From Streptomyces malaysiensis subsp. samsunensis (GTDB lineage: Bacteria > Actinomycetota > Actinomycetes > Streptomycetales > Streptomycetaceae): a DNA stretch of 44,540 nt. The position numbers and the translations under genes were made by a program. How positions within the stretch are numbered: the stretch's first letter is position 1; each line of letters opens with the position of its first letter. Location of the stretch: assembly GCF_024519315.1 (NCBI RefSeq), contig NZ_JANIIC010000074.1:1-44540 (forward strand). Direction: 5' to 3'. The notes beneath the pieces were generated by a model. It saw only the letters and a program-made list of their open reading frames with translations. It had not been told where the DNA came from and made no database searches. This document shows, in pieces, positions 24,046-31,730 of the stretch.

Positions 24046-24756
24046 ATGGCGGACTGGGTGAAGGTCGCGGGCGGTCTCAGTGCCATCTCGGTGGGGTCCA
24101 GGACGACGGTGTGGGGTGCGAACGCGGCAAGCGGCATCTACCGGTACACCAACTACGACGCGAACCCGTGGATCAACATCCCCGGGGGACTGAGCGACAT
24201 CGGTGCCGCGGCAGACGGCACCGTGTGGGGAGTCAACAGCGGCAACCAGATCTACCGGTACACCGGAGACCAGGGGACCACAAACTGGGTGGGCATCAAC
24301 GGGAGCCTGGTCCGCATCGACGCGGGCTCCCGGACGAACGTGTGGGGGGTGGACTCCGCCGGGGCCATCTACCGCTACACCAACTACGACGCCAACCCGT
24401 GGATCAAGATCTCTGGCGTCGCCACCGACATCGGCGCGGGCGCCGACGGCACCGTGTGGAGCGTCAACAGCGGCAACCAGATCTACCGATACATCGGGGA
24501 CCAGGACAGCTCGACCACGTGGAAGAGCGTCCCCGGCAGCCTCAAGCGCATCGCGGTGGGCTCCCGGACGAACGTGTGGGGCATCGACCCCGCCGGAAGC
24601 ATCTATCGCTACACCAACAACGACACCAGCGGCACCAACCCGTGGATCAAGATCCCCGGCGTCGCCACCGACATCGGCGCGGGCGCCGACGGCACCGTGT
24701 GGCACGTCAACAGCGCCGGCGACATCTACCGTTACACCGGCGACCAGCCGAGCTGA
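24046..24756 (+). CDS. Tectonin-like beta-propeller protein, six repeats
   Basis: 236 aa from the ATG at 24046 (AAAGGG about 10 bases upstream; a GTG at 24037 lies too close to it). The whole protein is six repeats of about 38 residues, each with W, a G-(S/A)-DxG or GSRT turn, TVWG/NVWG and IYRYT. Odd repeats read 'GSRTNVWGVDSAGAIYRYTN' like; even repeats read 'ADGTVWGVNSGNQIYRYTG' like. This makes a pair repeated three times, i.e. a six-bladed propeller as in tectonins, which bind glycans or lipopolysaccharide. No signal peptide, membrane helix or second domain, so a cytoplasmic or non-classically released lectin is possible. Followed by a strong hairpin. Confidence 0.85.
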   Translation: MADWVKVAGGLSAISVGSRTTVWGANAASGIYRYTNYDANPWINIPGGLSDIGAAADGTVWGVNSGNQIYRYTGDQGTTNWVGINGSLVRIDAGSRTNVWGVDSAGAIYRYTNYDANPWIKISGVATDIGAGADGTVWSVNSGNQIYRYIGDQDSSTTWKSVPGSLKRIAVGSRTNVWGIDPAGSIYRYTNNDTSGTNPWIKIPGVATDIGAGADGTVWHVNSAGDIYRYTGDQPS

Positions 24757-24764
24757 TTCCGGCT

Positions 24765-24807
24765 CCGTGCGAGCCCCTTGCCGGGGACGGGCCGGGGGCC
24801 CGCACGG
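24765..24807 (+). terminator. Hairpin terminator after the tectonin gene
   Basis: Arms CCGTGCGAGCCCC (24765-24777) and GGGGCCCGCACGG (24795-24807) pair with a single mismatch, starting 8 bases after the stop codon. Confidence 0.65.
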
Positions 24808-25242
24808 ATGGCTTGGCCAGTACGCCCTGTACGTCAACTACTCAACCCGGGCGCCGACATCGAAACCTCAGCAGTTCAGAGAAGTGACGAGACCGAACGA
24901 CACGGCTCCGGACCAGACAGGGCGCGGCATGGGGCACCTCCTCCGCCCCCTGGGGCCTTCCAGCGTAGACACGTCTGCGGCACGGTGCCCTGCTCAGACC
25001 GCTGCTGACCTGAGCAGGCGCCGGGGCCGGGTCCCGGCTCACGATGATCGCTCCCCGGAGGGGGCTGCCTCCGCACGGCCGTAACCCCGAGGTGACTGAG
25101 CGCCGTAGTTGGCGAGTCTGAGCGTCATGGTCGGCGGGCAAGGTAGCGCCGGGATCGCGCAGGTGGGGAGCACGCTGGGGACTGAGATGGAGGCGATCTA
25201 CGCTGTTGCGGAAGGGGACAGGCGGCAGGGCGGGGGCATCGG
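24808..25242. other. Gap of about 430 bases, no gene seen
   Basis: Open frames are present on both strands, but none has recognisable domains or a convincing start. Must contain the promoter of the TauE/SafE gene at its right end. Confidence 0.4.
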
Positions 25243-26028
25243 GTGGAGTGGGAGCTGGGGGTGGCCGGCCTCGCGGTCGGGATGCTGATAGCCGTGGTGA
25301 CCGCGCCGGTGGGAGTGTCCGGGGCGGTGTTCCTGCTCCCGGTGCAGCTCAGCCTCTTCACCGTGCCCAACCCGGCCGTAACGCCCACGAACCTGCTCTA
25401 CAACGTGGTGTCGGGGCCCGGGGCCTTGCTGCGATACCGACGTGACGGCGCCCTGACGGGACCGCTCGTGCGCCGAATGGTGTTGGGCACCCTGCCCGGC
25501 GTGGTCCTCGGAGCGGTCATCCGCGTGTTCGCCCTTCCGGGCCCGCGCGTCTTCCGCCTCCTGGTTGCCATGCTGATGCTGCCGCTGGGCACCTGGCTCA
25601 TCGTCCGGACCCTGCGTCCTGCGCCCCCGGAGGTCCGACGTCCCGGGCCCGCGCCCCGGGCGGTCACCGCCCTGGCGCTGGCGGTCGGGGTCGTGGGCGG
25701 TATCTATGGCGTCGGCGGTGGCTCGATCCTCGGCCCCGTCCTTGTCGGGCATGGTGTTCCCGTTTCCAAGGTCGCCCCGGCCGCGCTCGCCTCCACCTTC
25801 GCCACCTCGGTGGTCGGTGCCTCCACCTACGCCGTGCTGTCCCTGGCCCGCAGCGGCAGCATCGCCCCCGATTGGTTCCTCGGTCTGGCCTGTGGCTTCG
25901 GCGGTCTCATCGGCGGCTACGTCGGAGCCCGCATCCAACCGTGCATGCCCGAGACCTTTCTCCGCCTCCTCCTCGGCACCCTGGCCGCCGCACTCGGCGC
26001 CGTTTACGCGATCAGCGCACTGCGCTGA
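25243..26028 (+). CDS. TauE/SafE-family membrane permease
   Basis: 261 aa from the GTG at 25243, with about eight hydrophobic helices in two pseudo-repeats. Family marks: 'PVGVSGAVFLLPVQL' in the first half and 'GGIYGVGGGSILGPVLV' in the second (the GxGGGxxxxP motif), each followed by 'TNLLYNV' or 'STFATSVVG'. The family exports sulfite, sulfoacetate or related organosulfur anions; substrate here is unknown. Convergent with trxB of the arsenic cluster, separated by a strong dyad (26182-26218). Confidence 0.87.
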   Translation: MEWELGVAGLAVGMLIAVVTAPVGVSGAVFLLPVQLSLFTVPNPAVTPTNLLYNVVSGPGALLRYRRDGALTGPLVRRMVLGTLPGVVLGAVIRVFALPGPRVFRLLVAMLMLPLGTWLIVRTLRPAPPEVRRPGPAPRAVTALALAVGVVGGIYGVGGGSILGPVLVGHGVPVSKVAPAALASTFATSVVGASTYAVLSLARSGSIAPDWFLGLACGFGGLIGGYVGARIQPCMPETFLRLLLGTLAAALGAVYAISALR

Positions 26029-26181
26029 CCTGGCCGATCAGCCTTCACTGTCACGGGACACCCGGGGCTGGCCGGAGTGGCAGTTTCGCCACCACTGGCT
26101 TCCAGGCCCTCCCACCACGCCTGTCAAGAACCTCTCCCTCGGATCGGGAACGGATCCCGGGGCGGAAAGCCCAGGATGCGA

Positions 26182-26218
26182 GGGCGGTGTGGCCGCGCCA
26201 CACGTGGTCGCACCGCCC
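26182..26218. terminator. Bidirectional terminator between TauE/SafE gene and trxB
   Basis: An outer stem GGGCGGTG / CACCGCCC (26182-26189 and 26211-26218) overlaps an alternative perfect inner stem GTGTGGC-CGC-GCCACAC (26187-26203). Sits between two convergent genes. Confidence 0.6.
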
Positions 26219-26242
26219 GGGATCCGTTTGCTTGCTTGGTGT

Positions 26243-27241
26243 TCAGGCGACGGGGACCGCCTGCGGTTGCGCGGAGGTTGTGTCTTGGTGGTTCAGGGCG
26301 GCGAGGTAGCGTTCGGCGTCCAGTGCTGCGGCGCAGCCGGTGCCGGCGGCGGTGATGGCCTGGCGGTAGGTGTGGTCGACGACGTCGCCGGCGGTGAAGA
26401 CGCCGGGGAGGTTGGTGCGGGTGGAGGGTGCGTCGACTTTGAGGTAGCCCTGGGCGTCCAGTTCCAGCTGTCCCTTGAACAGTTCGGTGCGCGGGTCGTG
26501 GCCGATGGCGATGACCAGTCCGGTGGCGGCCAGTTCGCGGGTGGCGCCGGTGAAGGTGTCGCGCAGGACGACACCGGCGAGCTTGCCGTCTGCTTGTTTG
26601 ATCTGGGCGATTTCGCTGTCGAAGGCGAAGGAGATCTCGTCGTCGGCGAAGGCGCGGTCCTGCACGGCCTTGGAGGCACGCAGGGTGGAGCGGCGGTGGA
26701 CGACGGTGACGGAGCGGGCGAAGCGGGTGAGGAAGGTGGCTTCTTCCAGGGCGGTGTCGCCGCCGCCGACCACGATGATGTCGTGGTCGCGGAAGAAGAA
26801 GCCGTCGCAGGTGGCGCACCAGGGGACGCCGCGGCCGGAGAGTTCTTCCTCGTCCGGGAGGCCGAGTTTGCGGTAGCCGGATCCGGTCGCGACGATCACG
26901 GCCCTGGCGCGGTGGACGGTGGCGGTGGTGTCGGTGACGGTCTTGATGGGGCCGGTCAGGTCGACGGAGACGATGTCGTCGGCGATCAGCTCGGCGCCGA
27001 AGCGTTCGGCCTGGGCGCGCATGGCGTCCATGAGGTCGGGGCCCTGGATGCCGTTGGCGAAGCCGGGGAAGTTCTCGACCTCGGTGGTGGTCATCAGGGC
27101 GCCGCCTGCGGTGACCGCTCCTTCGAAGACGAGTGGTTTGAGGCTGGCGCGGGCGGTGTAGAGGGCGGCGGTGTATCCGGCGGGTCCGGAGCCGATGACG
27201 ATGACCTCGCGTGCGTCGGTGCTCTCGGGGACGGCGTTCAG
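26243..27241 (-). CDS. trxB: Thioredoxin reductase (arsenic-cluster copy)
   Basis: About 332 aa. FAD-binding N-terminus 'EVIVIGSGPAGYTAALYTARASLKPLVFEG', the redox-active 'WCATCDG' (CATC), NADPH-binding 'IIVVGGGDTALEEATFL' and the final FAD motif 'GVFTAGDVVDHTYRQAITAAGTGCAAALDAERYL' are all intact. The N-terminal frame is complete but has no ATG, GTG or TTG before the FAD motif. The only start-like codon is a CTG at 27241-27239, which overlaps the arsC stop as CTGA. Starting at the first ATG (27094) would delete the FAD site. It would recycle thioredoxin oxidised by ArsC; no thioredoxin gene is in the cluster. Confidence 0.88.
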   Translation of the reverse strand: MNAVPESTDAREVIVIGSGPAGYTAALYTARASLKPLVFEGAVTAGGALMTTTEVENFPGFANGIQGPDLMDAMRAQAERFGAELIADDIVSVDLTGPIKTVTDTTATVHRARAVIVATGSGYRKLGLPDEEELSGRGVPWCATCDGFFFRDHDIIVVGGGDTALEEATFLTRFARSVTVVHRRSTLRASKAVQDRAFADDEISFAFDSEIAQIKQADGKLAGVVLRDTFTGATRELAATGLVIAIGHDPRTELFKGQLELDAQGYLKVDAPSTRTNLPGVFTAGDVVDHTYRQAITAAGTGCAAALDAERYLAALNHQDTTSAQPQAVPVA

Positions 27242-27657
27242 ACCTCCGGCTTGGTGTCGATCTCGGCGATCAGCGCCTCGATGCGGGTCCTGATCTCGTC
27301 GCGGATGGGGCGGACGGATTCCACGCCCTTGCCCGCGGGGTCTTCCAGGGCCCAGTCGAGATACTTCTTGCCGGGGAAGATCGGGCAGGCATCACCGCAG
27401 CCCATGGTGATGACGTAGTCGGATGCCTGGACGGCCTCGGTGGTCAGGATCTTCGGCCGCTGTTCGGAGATGTCGATGCCGGCTTCCTTCATGGCCTCGA
27501 CGGCGGCCGGGTTGACCTGCTCGGCCGGGATCGAACCGGCGGAGCGGACCTCGACGCGGTCGCCCGCGAGGTGGGTGAGGAAGCCGGCGGCCATCTGCGA
27601 GCGTCCGGCGTTGTGGACGCAGACGAACAGCACGGACGCGGCAGGGGTGGAGGACAT
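27238..27657 (-). CDS. arsC: Arsenate reductase, LMW-phosphatase type
   Basis: 139 aa from the ATG at 27657. P-loop 'VCVHNAGRSQMA' with catalytic Cys13 and Arg19; further Cys at 87 and 91 in 'TMGCGDACPIFPG', matching the three-Cys relay of thioredoxin-linked ArsC; 'KYLDWALEDP' carries the Asp loop. It reduces arsenate to arsenite for export by Acr3. Its stop overlaps the trxB start region, so reductase and thioredoxin reductase are made together. Lies 52 bases downstream of the second arsC on the same strand. Confidence 0.92.
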   Translation of the reverse strand: MSSTPAASVLFVCVHNAGRSQMAAGFLTHLAGDRVEVRSAGSIPAEQVNPAAVEAMKEAGIDISEQRPKILTTEAVQASDYVITMGCGDACPIFPGKKYLDWALEDPAGKGVESVRPIRDEIRTRIEALIAEIDTKPEV

Positions 27658-27709
27658 CGGTTCATCCTTCGCGGATCGGTTCAAGCGGGTGATACGGACA
27701 CAGGAAGGC

Positions 27710-28342
27710 TCAGGTGCCCGGGAGAGTGGCGAGCAGCTCGGTGATGTGGGCGTCGATCTCGTCGCGGATGGCCCGGACAGCGGTGACCGAAACGCCGTCC
27801 GGGTCGGCGACGGGCCAGTCCAGGTAGCGGCGGCCGGGCACGACCGGGCAGGCGTCGCCGCAGCCCAAGGTGACCACGATGTCGGCGGCCTGGATGACCT
27901 CGTCGGTCAGCGGCTTGGGGTAGACGTCCTGGAGTGCGACGCCTGCCTCGGTCAGTACCTGGGCGACTTCCGGCTCGACCTCGGCGGCCGGATCGGTGCC
28001 CGCGGAGGACACGACGACGCGCCCGCCCGCACGGAGCCCCAGCAGGGCAGCGGCCATCTGGGAGCGGCCCGCGTTGTGGCTGCACACGAACAGTACGCGC
28101 GGTATCCCGGTGCCCGCCGCCTGGGTGTGGGCGAGCGCGTTCAGGCGCTCGGTGGCCAGGCGCTCGGCGAGCACCACCAGGTGCGTGTTGACGTGCGCGG
28201 TCTCGGCCAGCCGCAGGTAGGAGTCGGCGAGCAGGCGCTGCACCGTCTCCGGCGAGAAGTGACCGGCGTGCCGGGCGGCCAGGCGGACCGCGCCGGTCGC
28301 CAGGCGCTGGTCGGGCAGGGCAGGGGATGGGGATGCGGTCAT
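27710..28342 (-). CDS. Arsenate reductase ArsC-like with N-terminal helical domain
   Basis: 210 aa from the ATG at 28342. Residues about 1-75 form a three-helix-bundle domain ('LADSYLRLAETAHVNTHLVVLAERLATERLNALA'), a fusion common in actinobacteria. The phosphatase-like domain follows: 'VLFVCSHNAGRSQMAAALL' with C-x5-R, 'TLGCGDACPVVPG' with the two further Cys, and 'YLDWPVADPDG'. First gene of the minus-strand ars operon; divergent from arsR-acr3. A second, non-identical reductase, perhaps with another electron donor (mycothiol is possible). Confidence 0.9.
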   Translation of the reverse strand: MTASPSPALPDQRLATGAVRLAARHAGHFSPETVQRLLADSYLRLAETAHVNTHLVVLAERLATERLNALAHTQAAGTGIPRVLFVCSHNAGRSQMAAALLGLRAGGRVVVSSAGTDPAAEVEPEVAQVLTEAGVALQDVYPKPLTDEVIQAADIVVTLGCGDACPVVPGRRYLDWPVADPDGVSVTAVRAIRDEIDAHITELLATLPGT

Positions 28343-28416
28343 GAGAACCCTCCACGGGCTTTCGGAGCTGCGGGTGGACGCCGGCCGTCCCGGGTGGCGG
28401 CCAGGGGCCGGGCTGG

Positions 28417-28434
28417 CATCAGCTTCGAATGATG
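28417..28434. promoter_or_regulatory. Putative ArsR operator of the first ars cluster
   Basis: Dyad CATCA-(8)-TGATG 16 bases upstream of arsR in the 107-base divergent spacer. It shares the ATCGAA/TTCGAAT core feel with the two operators of the second cluster but is not the same sequence. Position and symmetry are the only evidence. Confidence 0.45.
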
Positions 28435-28449
28435 TGACAGTATCAGCCC

Positions 28450-28764
28450 ATGCTGACGTCAGTCGACACTGATCTGATCCGGGTGCTGGCCGACCCGATC
28501 AGGATGAAGATCGTGAATCTGCTCGCCCGCGAGACGCTGTGCACCACCCACCTGGTGGAGGAGATCGGCGCCAAGCAGACCAACCTGTCCAACCATCTGC
28601 GGGTGCTGCGCGAGGCCGGGGTGGTGGAGACCGAGCCGTGCGGCCGGTTCACCTACTACCGCCTGCGGCCCGACGTCATCGCCACCCTGGCCGGGCAGTT
28701 CACCGAACTGGCCGAGACCGCCCGGACCACCGCCGCCGCCGACATCAAGAGGGCCTGCCCGTGA
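28450..28764 (+). CDS. arsR: ArsR-family repressor (first copy)
   Basis: 104 aa from the ATG at 28450. A compact winged HTH: 'RVLADPIRMKIVNLLARETLCTTHLVEEIGAKQTNLSNHLRVLREAGVVETEPCGRFTYYRL'. The Cys in 'ETLCTTHL' and the one in 'TEPCGRF' could take part in As(III) sensing; the classical CVC pair is not present. The stop overlaps the Acr3 start as GTGA, so repressor and pump form one translation-coupled unit. It likely also represses the divergent arsC-arsC-trxB operon. Confidence 0.92.
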   Translation: MLTSVDTDLIRVLADPIRMKIVNLLARETLCTTHLVEEIGAKQTNLSNHLRVLREAGVVETEPCGRFTYYRLRPDVIATLAGQFTELAETARTTAAADIKRACP

Positions 28765-29861
28765 GCACCGCCGAAGAGACCACCAGCCGCCCCGCGGAGG
28801 GCACCGCCGCCGGTGTCGTCGGCAAACTCTCCACCCTCGACCGCTTCCTGGCCGTATGGATCCTGGCCGCCATGGCCCTCGGTCTGGGCCTGGGCCGGGC
28901 GATCCCCGGCCTGAACGACGCCCTGTCCAAGGTCGAGATCGGCGGCATCTCCCTGCCGATCGCCCTCGGCCTGCTGATCATGATGTACCCAGTACTGGCC
29001 AAGGTCCGCTACGACAAGCTCGACGCCGTCACCGGCGACCGCAGGCTGATGGCCTCCTCGCTGGTCATCAACTGGATCCTCGGCCCGGCCGTGATGTTCG
29101 CCCTCGCATGGATCTTTCTCGCGGACCTGCCCGAGTACCGCACCGGGCTGATCATCGTGGGGCTGGCCCGCTGCATCGCCATGGTCATCATCTGGAACGA
29201 CCTGGCCTGCGGCGACCGCGAAGCCGCCGCCGTCCTGGTCGCCCTGAACTCGGTCTTCCAGGTCCTCGCGTTCGGCCTGCTGGGCTGGTTCTACCTGGAC
29301 CTGCTGCCCGGCTGGCTCGGCCTGGGCGACGGCGAGCACCTGGACATCTCGATGTGGAAGATCGCGCTGAACGTCGTCATCTTCCTCGGCATCCCGCTGC
29401 TGGCCGGGTTCCTCACCCGCCGCATCGGCGAGACCAGACTCGGCCGTGAGCGGTACGAGGCCGGCTTCCTGCCGAAGATCGGCCCGTTCGCCCTCTACGG
29501 GCTGCTGTTCACCATCGTGATCCTCTTCGCCCTGCAAGGGAAGACGATCACCTCCCAACCGCTGGACGTCGCCCGGATCGCCCTCCCGCTGCTGGTGTAC
29601 TTCGCCCTGATGTGGTTCGGCACCTTCGCCCTCGGCAAAGCCATCGGCCTGGCCTACGACCGCACCGCCACCCTCGCCTTCACCGCCGCGGGCAACAACT
29701 TCGAACTGGCCATCGCGGTCGCCATCGCCACCTTCGGCGTCACCTCCGGCCAGGCCCTGTCCGGAGTCGTCGGCCCCCTCATCGAGGTCCCGGTGCTGGT
29801 GGCGCTGGTGTACGTATCCCTTGCCTGGCGACGGAAGTTCAGCGCGCCTGCCACCCCCTGA
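28761..29861 (+). CDS. acr3: Arsenite efflux permease, Acr3 family
   Basis: 366 aa from the GTG at 28761, with about ten membrane helices. Family marks: 'LVINWILGPAVMFALAWIFL', the conserved Cys138 in 'GLARCIAMVIIWNDLA', and 'TLAFTAAGNNFELAIAVAIATFG' near residue 300, the Glu being part of the ion path. It exports arsenite in exchange for protons. The intact pump and intact arsC/trxB suggest this first ars part is working. A 17-bp perfect hairpin follows. Confidence 0.93.
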   Translation: MSTAEETTSRPAEGTAAGVVGKLSTLDRFLAVWILAAMALGLGLGRAIPGLNDALSKVEIGGISLPIALGLLIMMYPVLAKVRYDKLDAVTGDRRLMASSLVINWILGPAVMFALAWIFLADLPEYRTGLIIVGLARCIAMVIIWNDLACGDREAAAVLVALNSVFQVLAFGLLGWFYLDLLPGWLGLGDGEHLDISMWKIALNVVIFLGIPLLAGFLTRRIGETRLGRERYEAGFLPKIGPFALYGLLFTIVILFALQGKTITSQPLDVARIALPLLVYFALMWFGTFALGKAIGLAYDRTATLAFTAAGNNFELAIAVAIATFGVTSGQALSGVVGPLIEVPVLVALVYVSLAWRRKFSAPATP

Positions 29862-29882
29862 TCACAGGCGCACCAGGACACA

Positions 29883-29919
29883 GCAGGCGCGTTGCCGCCT
29901 CGGGCGGCAACGCGCCTGC
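29883..29919. terminator. Strong bidirectional terminator after acr3
   Basis: Perfect 17-bp stem GCAGGCGCGTTGCCGCC / GGCGGCAACGCGCCTGC with a 3-base loop, between acr3 and the convergent TIGR02391-like gene. Confidence 0.85.
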
Positions 29920-29944
29920 CGCTGTTCTCGTGCGATGCCCTGGC

Positions 29945-30686
29945 TCACATCTCCACCGTGGCCGAGGCCACCCAGCGGGCCAGGACGCTGAAGGCCGCCA
30001 ACCGCTCCAGCGCCTGGTGTTCCGGCAGCTCGGGCAAGGCCGTCCTCGTGGCTGCTGGGATTGCGGATGCCCGCGTAACACCCCTCGGCGAAGGACATGG
30101 CGCCGCGGTGAAGGCTGCGGAAGGTATCGCTGCCGTCATTGGCCATGAGCCGCAGTCGGGGCTGGCCAGGCTTGGGCGGATCCTGGGAGAACACGCTCTT
30201 GAAGAGGTTGGTCTCACTCACATCGCGGCGTCCGACCTTGTTCTGGGTCTCGGCGTTGACCTTCTTGGCGGCCGCGGTGACCGCCTCGCGGAAGTGGCCA
30301 CTCTGCCACAGCGACCGGGCTCCGTCCCACACCCACGGATGCATTGTGGCGGCGCTGATCTGCGGGGCATCATCACCGAGGTGTTCTTTGATCTCCGCAT
30401 CACGTACAAGGACGACATCGGCCCGCTGAACCGCCTCGCGATGCTGGCACCAGCGGTTGACACGCTTGTTGCGCTCGCTGGGGACTTCGGTCCGCCATCG
30501 CGGCAGCACGCGGTCCAGAATCTGCTCTACGACCTGCGCACTGGCGATGATCTCGTCCTGCGGACCGCGATTCGCACGGCCGCTGCTCAAGATGGTGGTC
30601 CCGGGAGGATCGGGCGGCCTATACAGCTCCGTCAGTTGCAGGAAACGCGCGAACTGCTCGCGAGCCCAGGCGATGTCGATGCTCAT
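29945..30686 (-). pseudogene. TIGR02391 (Ymh)-like protein with RX4H motif, frameshifted near the C-terminus
   Basis: From the ATG at 30686 the protein reads 'DIAWAREQFARFLQLTELYRPP' and later 'PWVWDGARSLWQSGHFREAVTAAAKKVNAETQNKVGRRDVSETNLFKSVFS', then 'DTFRSLHRGAMSFAEGCYAGIRNPSSHED'. This order is that of the TIGR02391 family. RNPSSH fits the R-X4-H motif of HEPN-type RNases. At about 30045 the frame changes; the expected end 'LPELPEHQALERLAAFSVLARWVASATVEM' is in another frame and stops at 29945. The catalytic-looking part precedes the lesion, so a product with a changed tail could still be made. Function in this place is unknown. Confidence 0.6.
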
Positions 30687-30767
30687 CCGGGCATCATCCA
30701 CCCAGCCACCGACACCACATCGCCCCACAGCCGCGCATCCCCTTGTCACCGAATGCACGGATCGGCA

Positions 30768-31277
30768 TCAGCCGATGGCCGGGCTGCGCCGCTCGATGAG
30801 CAGCACGTCGCGCCACGTGCAGTAGTGCCGGCCGACGCGCTCCCGGGTCCCGATGACCCGGAACCTGGCCCGCTGGTGCACGGCGAGGCTGGCGGTGTTC
30901 TCGGGGAAGATGCCGGACTGGATGGTCCAGATCCCGGCCGCCTCGGTGGAATCGATGAGCGCCTTGAGCAGCGCCGAGGCGACGCCCCGGCCGCGGGCGG
31001 CGGGGCGGACGTACACCGAGTGCTCGACCACACCGGCGTATGCACAGCGGCTGGAGACCTGGGTAACTGCGACCCAGCCGAGCACCGTCCCGTTTTCGTC
31101 CAGGGCGGCGAACCGATGCTCGGGCAGTTTGGCGGCGTCGAACGCCTCCCAACTCGGGGCGGTGGTCTCGAAGGTGGCGTTGCCTTCGTCGATGCCTGCC
31201 TGGTAGATCGCCAGCACCTGCTCGGCGTGCTCCGCCGCCAGCGGCACGATCAGCATGCTCGAAGCCCTGCCCGTCAT
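30768..31277 (-). CDS. arsN1: GNAT N-acetyltransferase, ArsN1/phosphinothricin-acetyltransferase type
   Basis: 169 aa from the ATG at 31277. GNAT fold with acetyl-CoA loop 'ARGRGVASALLKALI' and the PAT-family marks 'IYQAGIDEGNATFETTAPSWEAF', 'VEHSVYVRPAARGRG' and 'FPENTASLAVHQRARFRVIGTRERVG'. The ArsN1 subgroup N-acetylates the arsenical antibiotic arsinothricin; close relatives act on phosphinothricin. Its place 26 bases behind an arsR gene, on the same strand, supports ArsN1. Substrate choice between the two antibiotics cannot be made from sequence. Confidence 0.85.
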   Translation of the reverse strand: MTGRASSMLIVPLAAEHAEQVLAIYQAGIDEGNATFETTAPSWEAFDAAKLPEHRFAALDENGTVLGWVAVTQVSSRCAYAGVVEHSVYVRPAARGRGVASALLKALIDSTEAAGIWTIQSGIFPENTASLAVHQRARFRVIGTRERVGRHYCTWRDVLLIERRSPAIG

Positions 31278-31303
31278 CGCCCCCCCTGTGATTCGGGTTT
31301 CCG

Positions 31304-31675
31304 TCAGGCAGCGGCAGGCAGCGCGATCAGCTTGCCCATGGCCGCGAGCACGGACGGCTCCACCCGGTAGTACACCCACGTGCCGCGCCGCTCGGAGGTC
31401 AGCAGCCCGGCCTCCTTCAGCTTCTTCAGGTGGTGGGAGACCGTGGGCTGGGAGACGCCGACGTCGGAGATGTCGCACACGCACGCCTCTCCACGCTCAT
31501 GCGAGGCGATCGCGGAGAACAGCCGCACCCGGACCGGGTCGCCGAGCGCCTTGAACATCCGTGCGGCCGTCTCGGCCTCCTCGGCGGTGAAAGGGCGCTC
31601 GGTCAGCGGCGGGCAGCACGGCGCCACCGGCTCGTCCTCCAGCAGCGGCAGCACCTGCACCTGGGTATTCGACAT
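31304..31675 (-). CDS. arsR: ArsR-family repressor with CVC arsenite site (second copy)
   Basis: 123 aa from the ATG at 31675. After a 35-residue N-terminal extension containing 'PVAPCCPP', the winged HTH reads 'MFKALGDPVRVRLFSAIASHERGEACVCDISDVGVSQPTVSHHLKKLKEAGLLTSERRGTWVYYRV'. The ACVC pair at the alpha-3 helix is the classical As(III) site; the N-terminal CC may add ligands. It heads a two-gene unit with arsN1. A 25-bp operator (31677-31701) lies directly upstream, and a near-copy lies between the two flavoprotein genes. Confidence 0.92.
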   Translation of the reverse strand: MSNTQVQVLPLLEDEPVAPCCPPLTERPFTAEEAETAARMFKALGDPVRVRLFSAIASHERGEACVCDISDVGVSQPTVSHHLKKLKEAGLLTSERRGTWVYYRVEPSVLAAMGKLIALPAAA

Positions 31676-31676
31676 G

Positions 31677-31701
31677 CGTCTATGTTGACATACATCGAAC
31701 C
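31677..31701. promoter_or_regulatory. Putative ArsR operator, copy 1
   Basis: 25 bp beginning CGTCTATGTTGA and ending CATCGAACC, immediately upstream of the second arsR. It matches 32806-32830 at 21 of 25 positions. The shared ATGTTGA...(T/A)CATCGAA is an imperfect dyad. Confidence 0.7.
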
Positions 31702-31730
31702 AAGCGAGCCCGTGGCCGATGGCCACGAGG

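Noticed and set aside
24016..24837. 273-aa minus-strand open frame over the tectonin gene
   Set aside because: It mirrors the repeats of the real gene and has no independent family signal.
26243..27094. trxB starting at the ATG 27094
   Set aside because: It would remove the GSGPAG FAD-binding motif that is intact upstream in the same frame.
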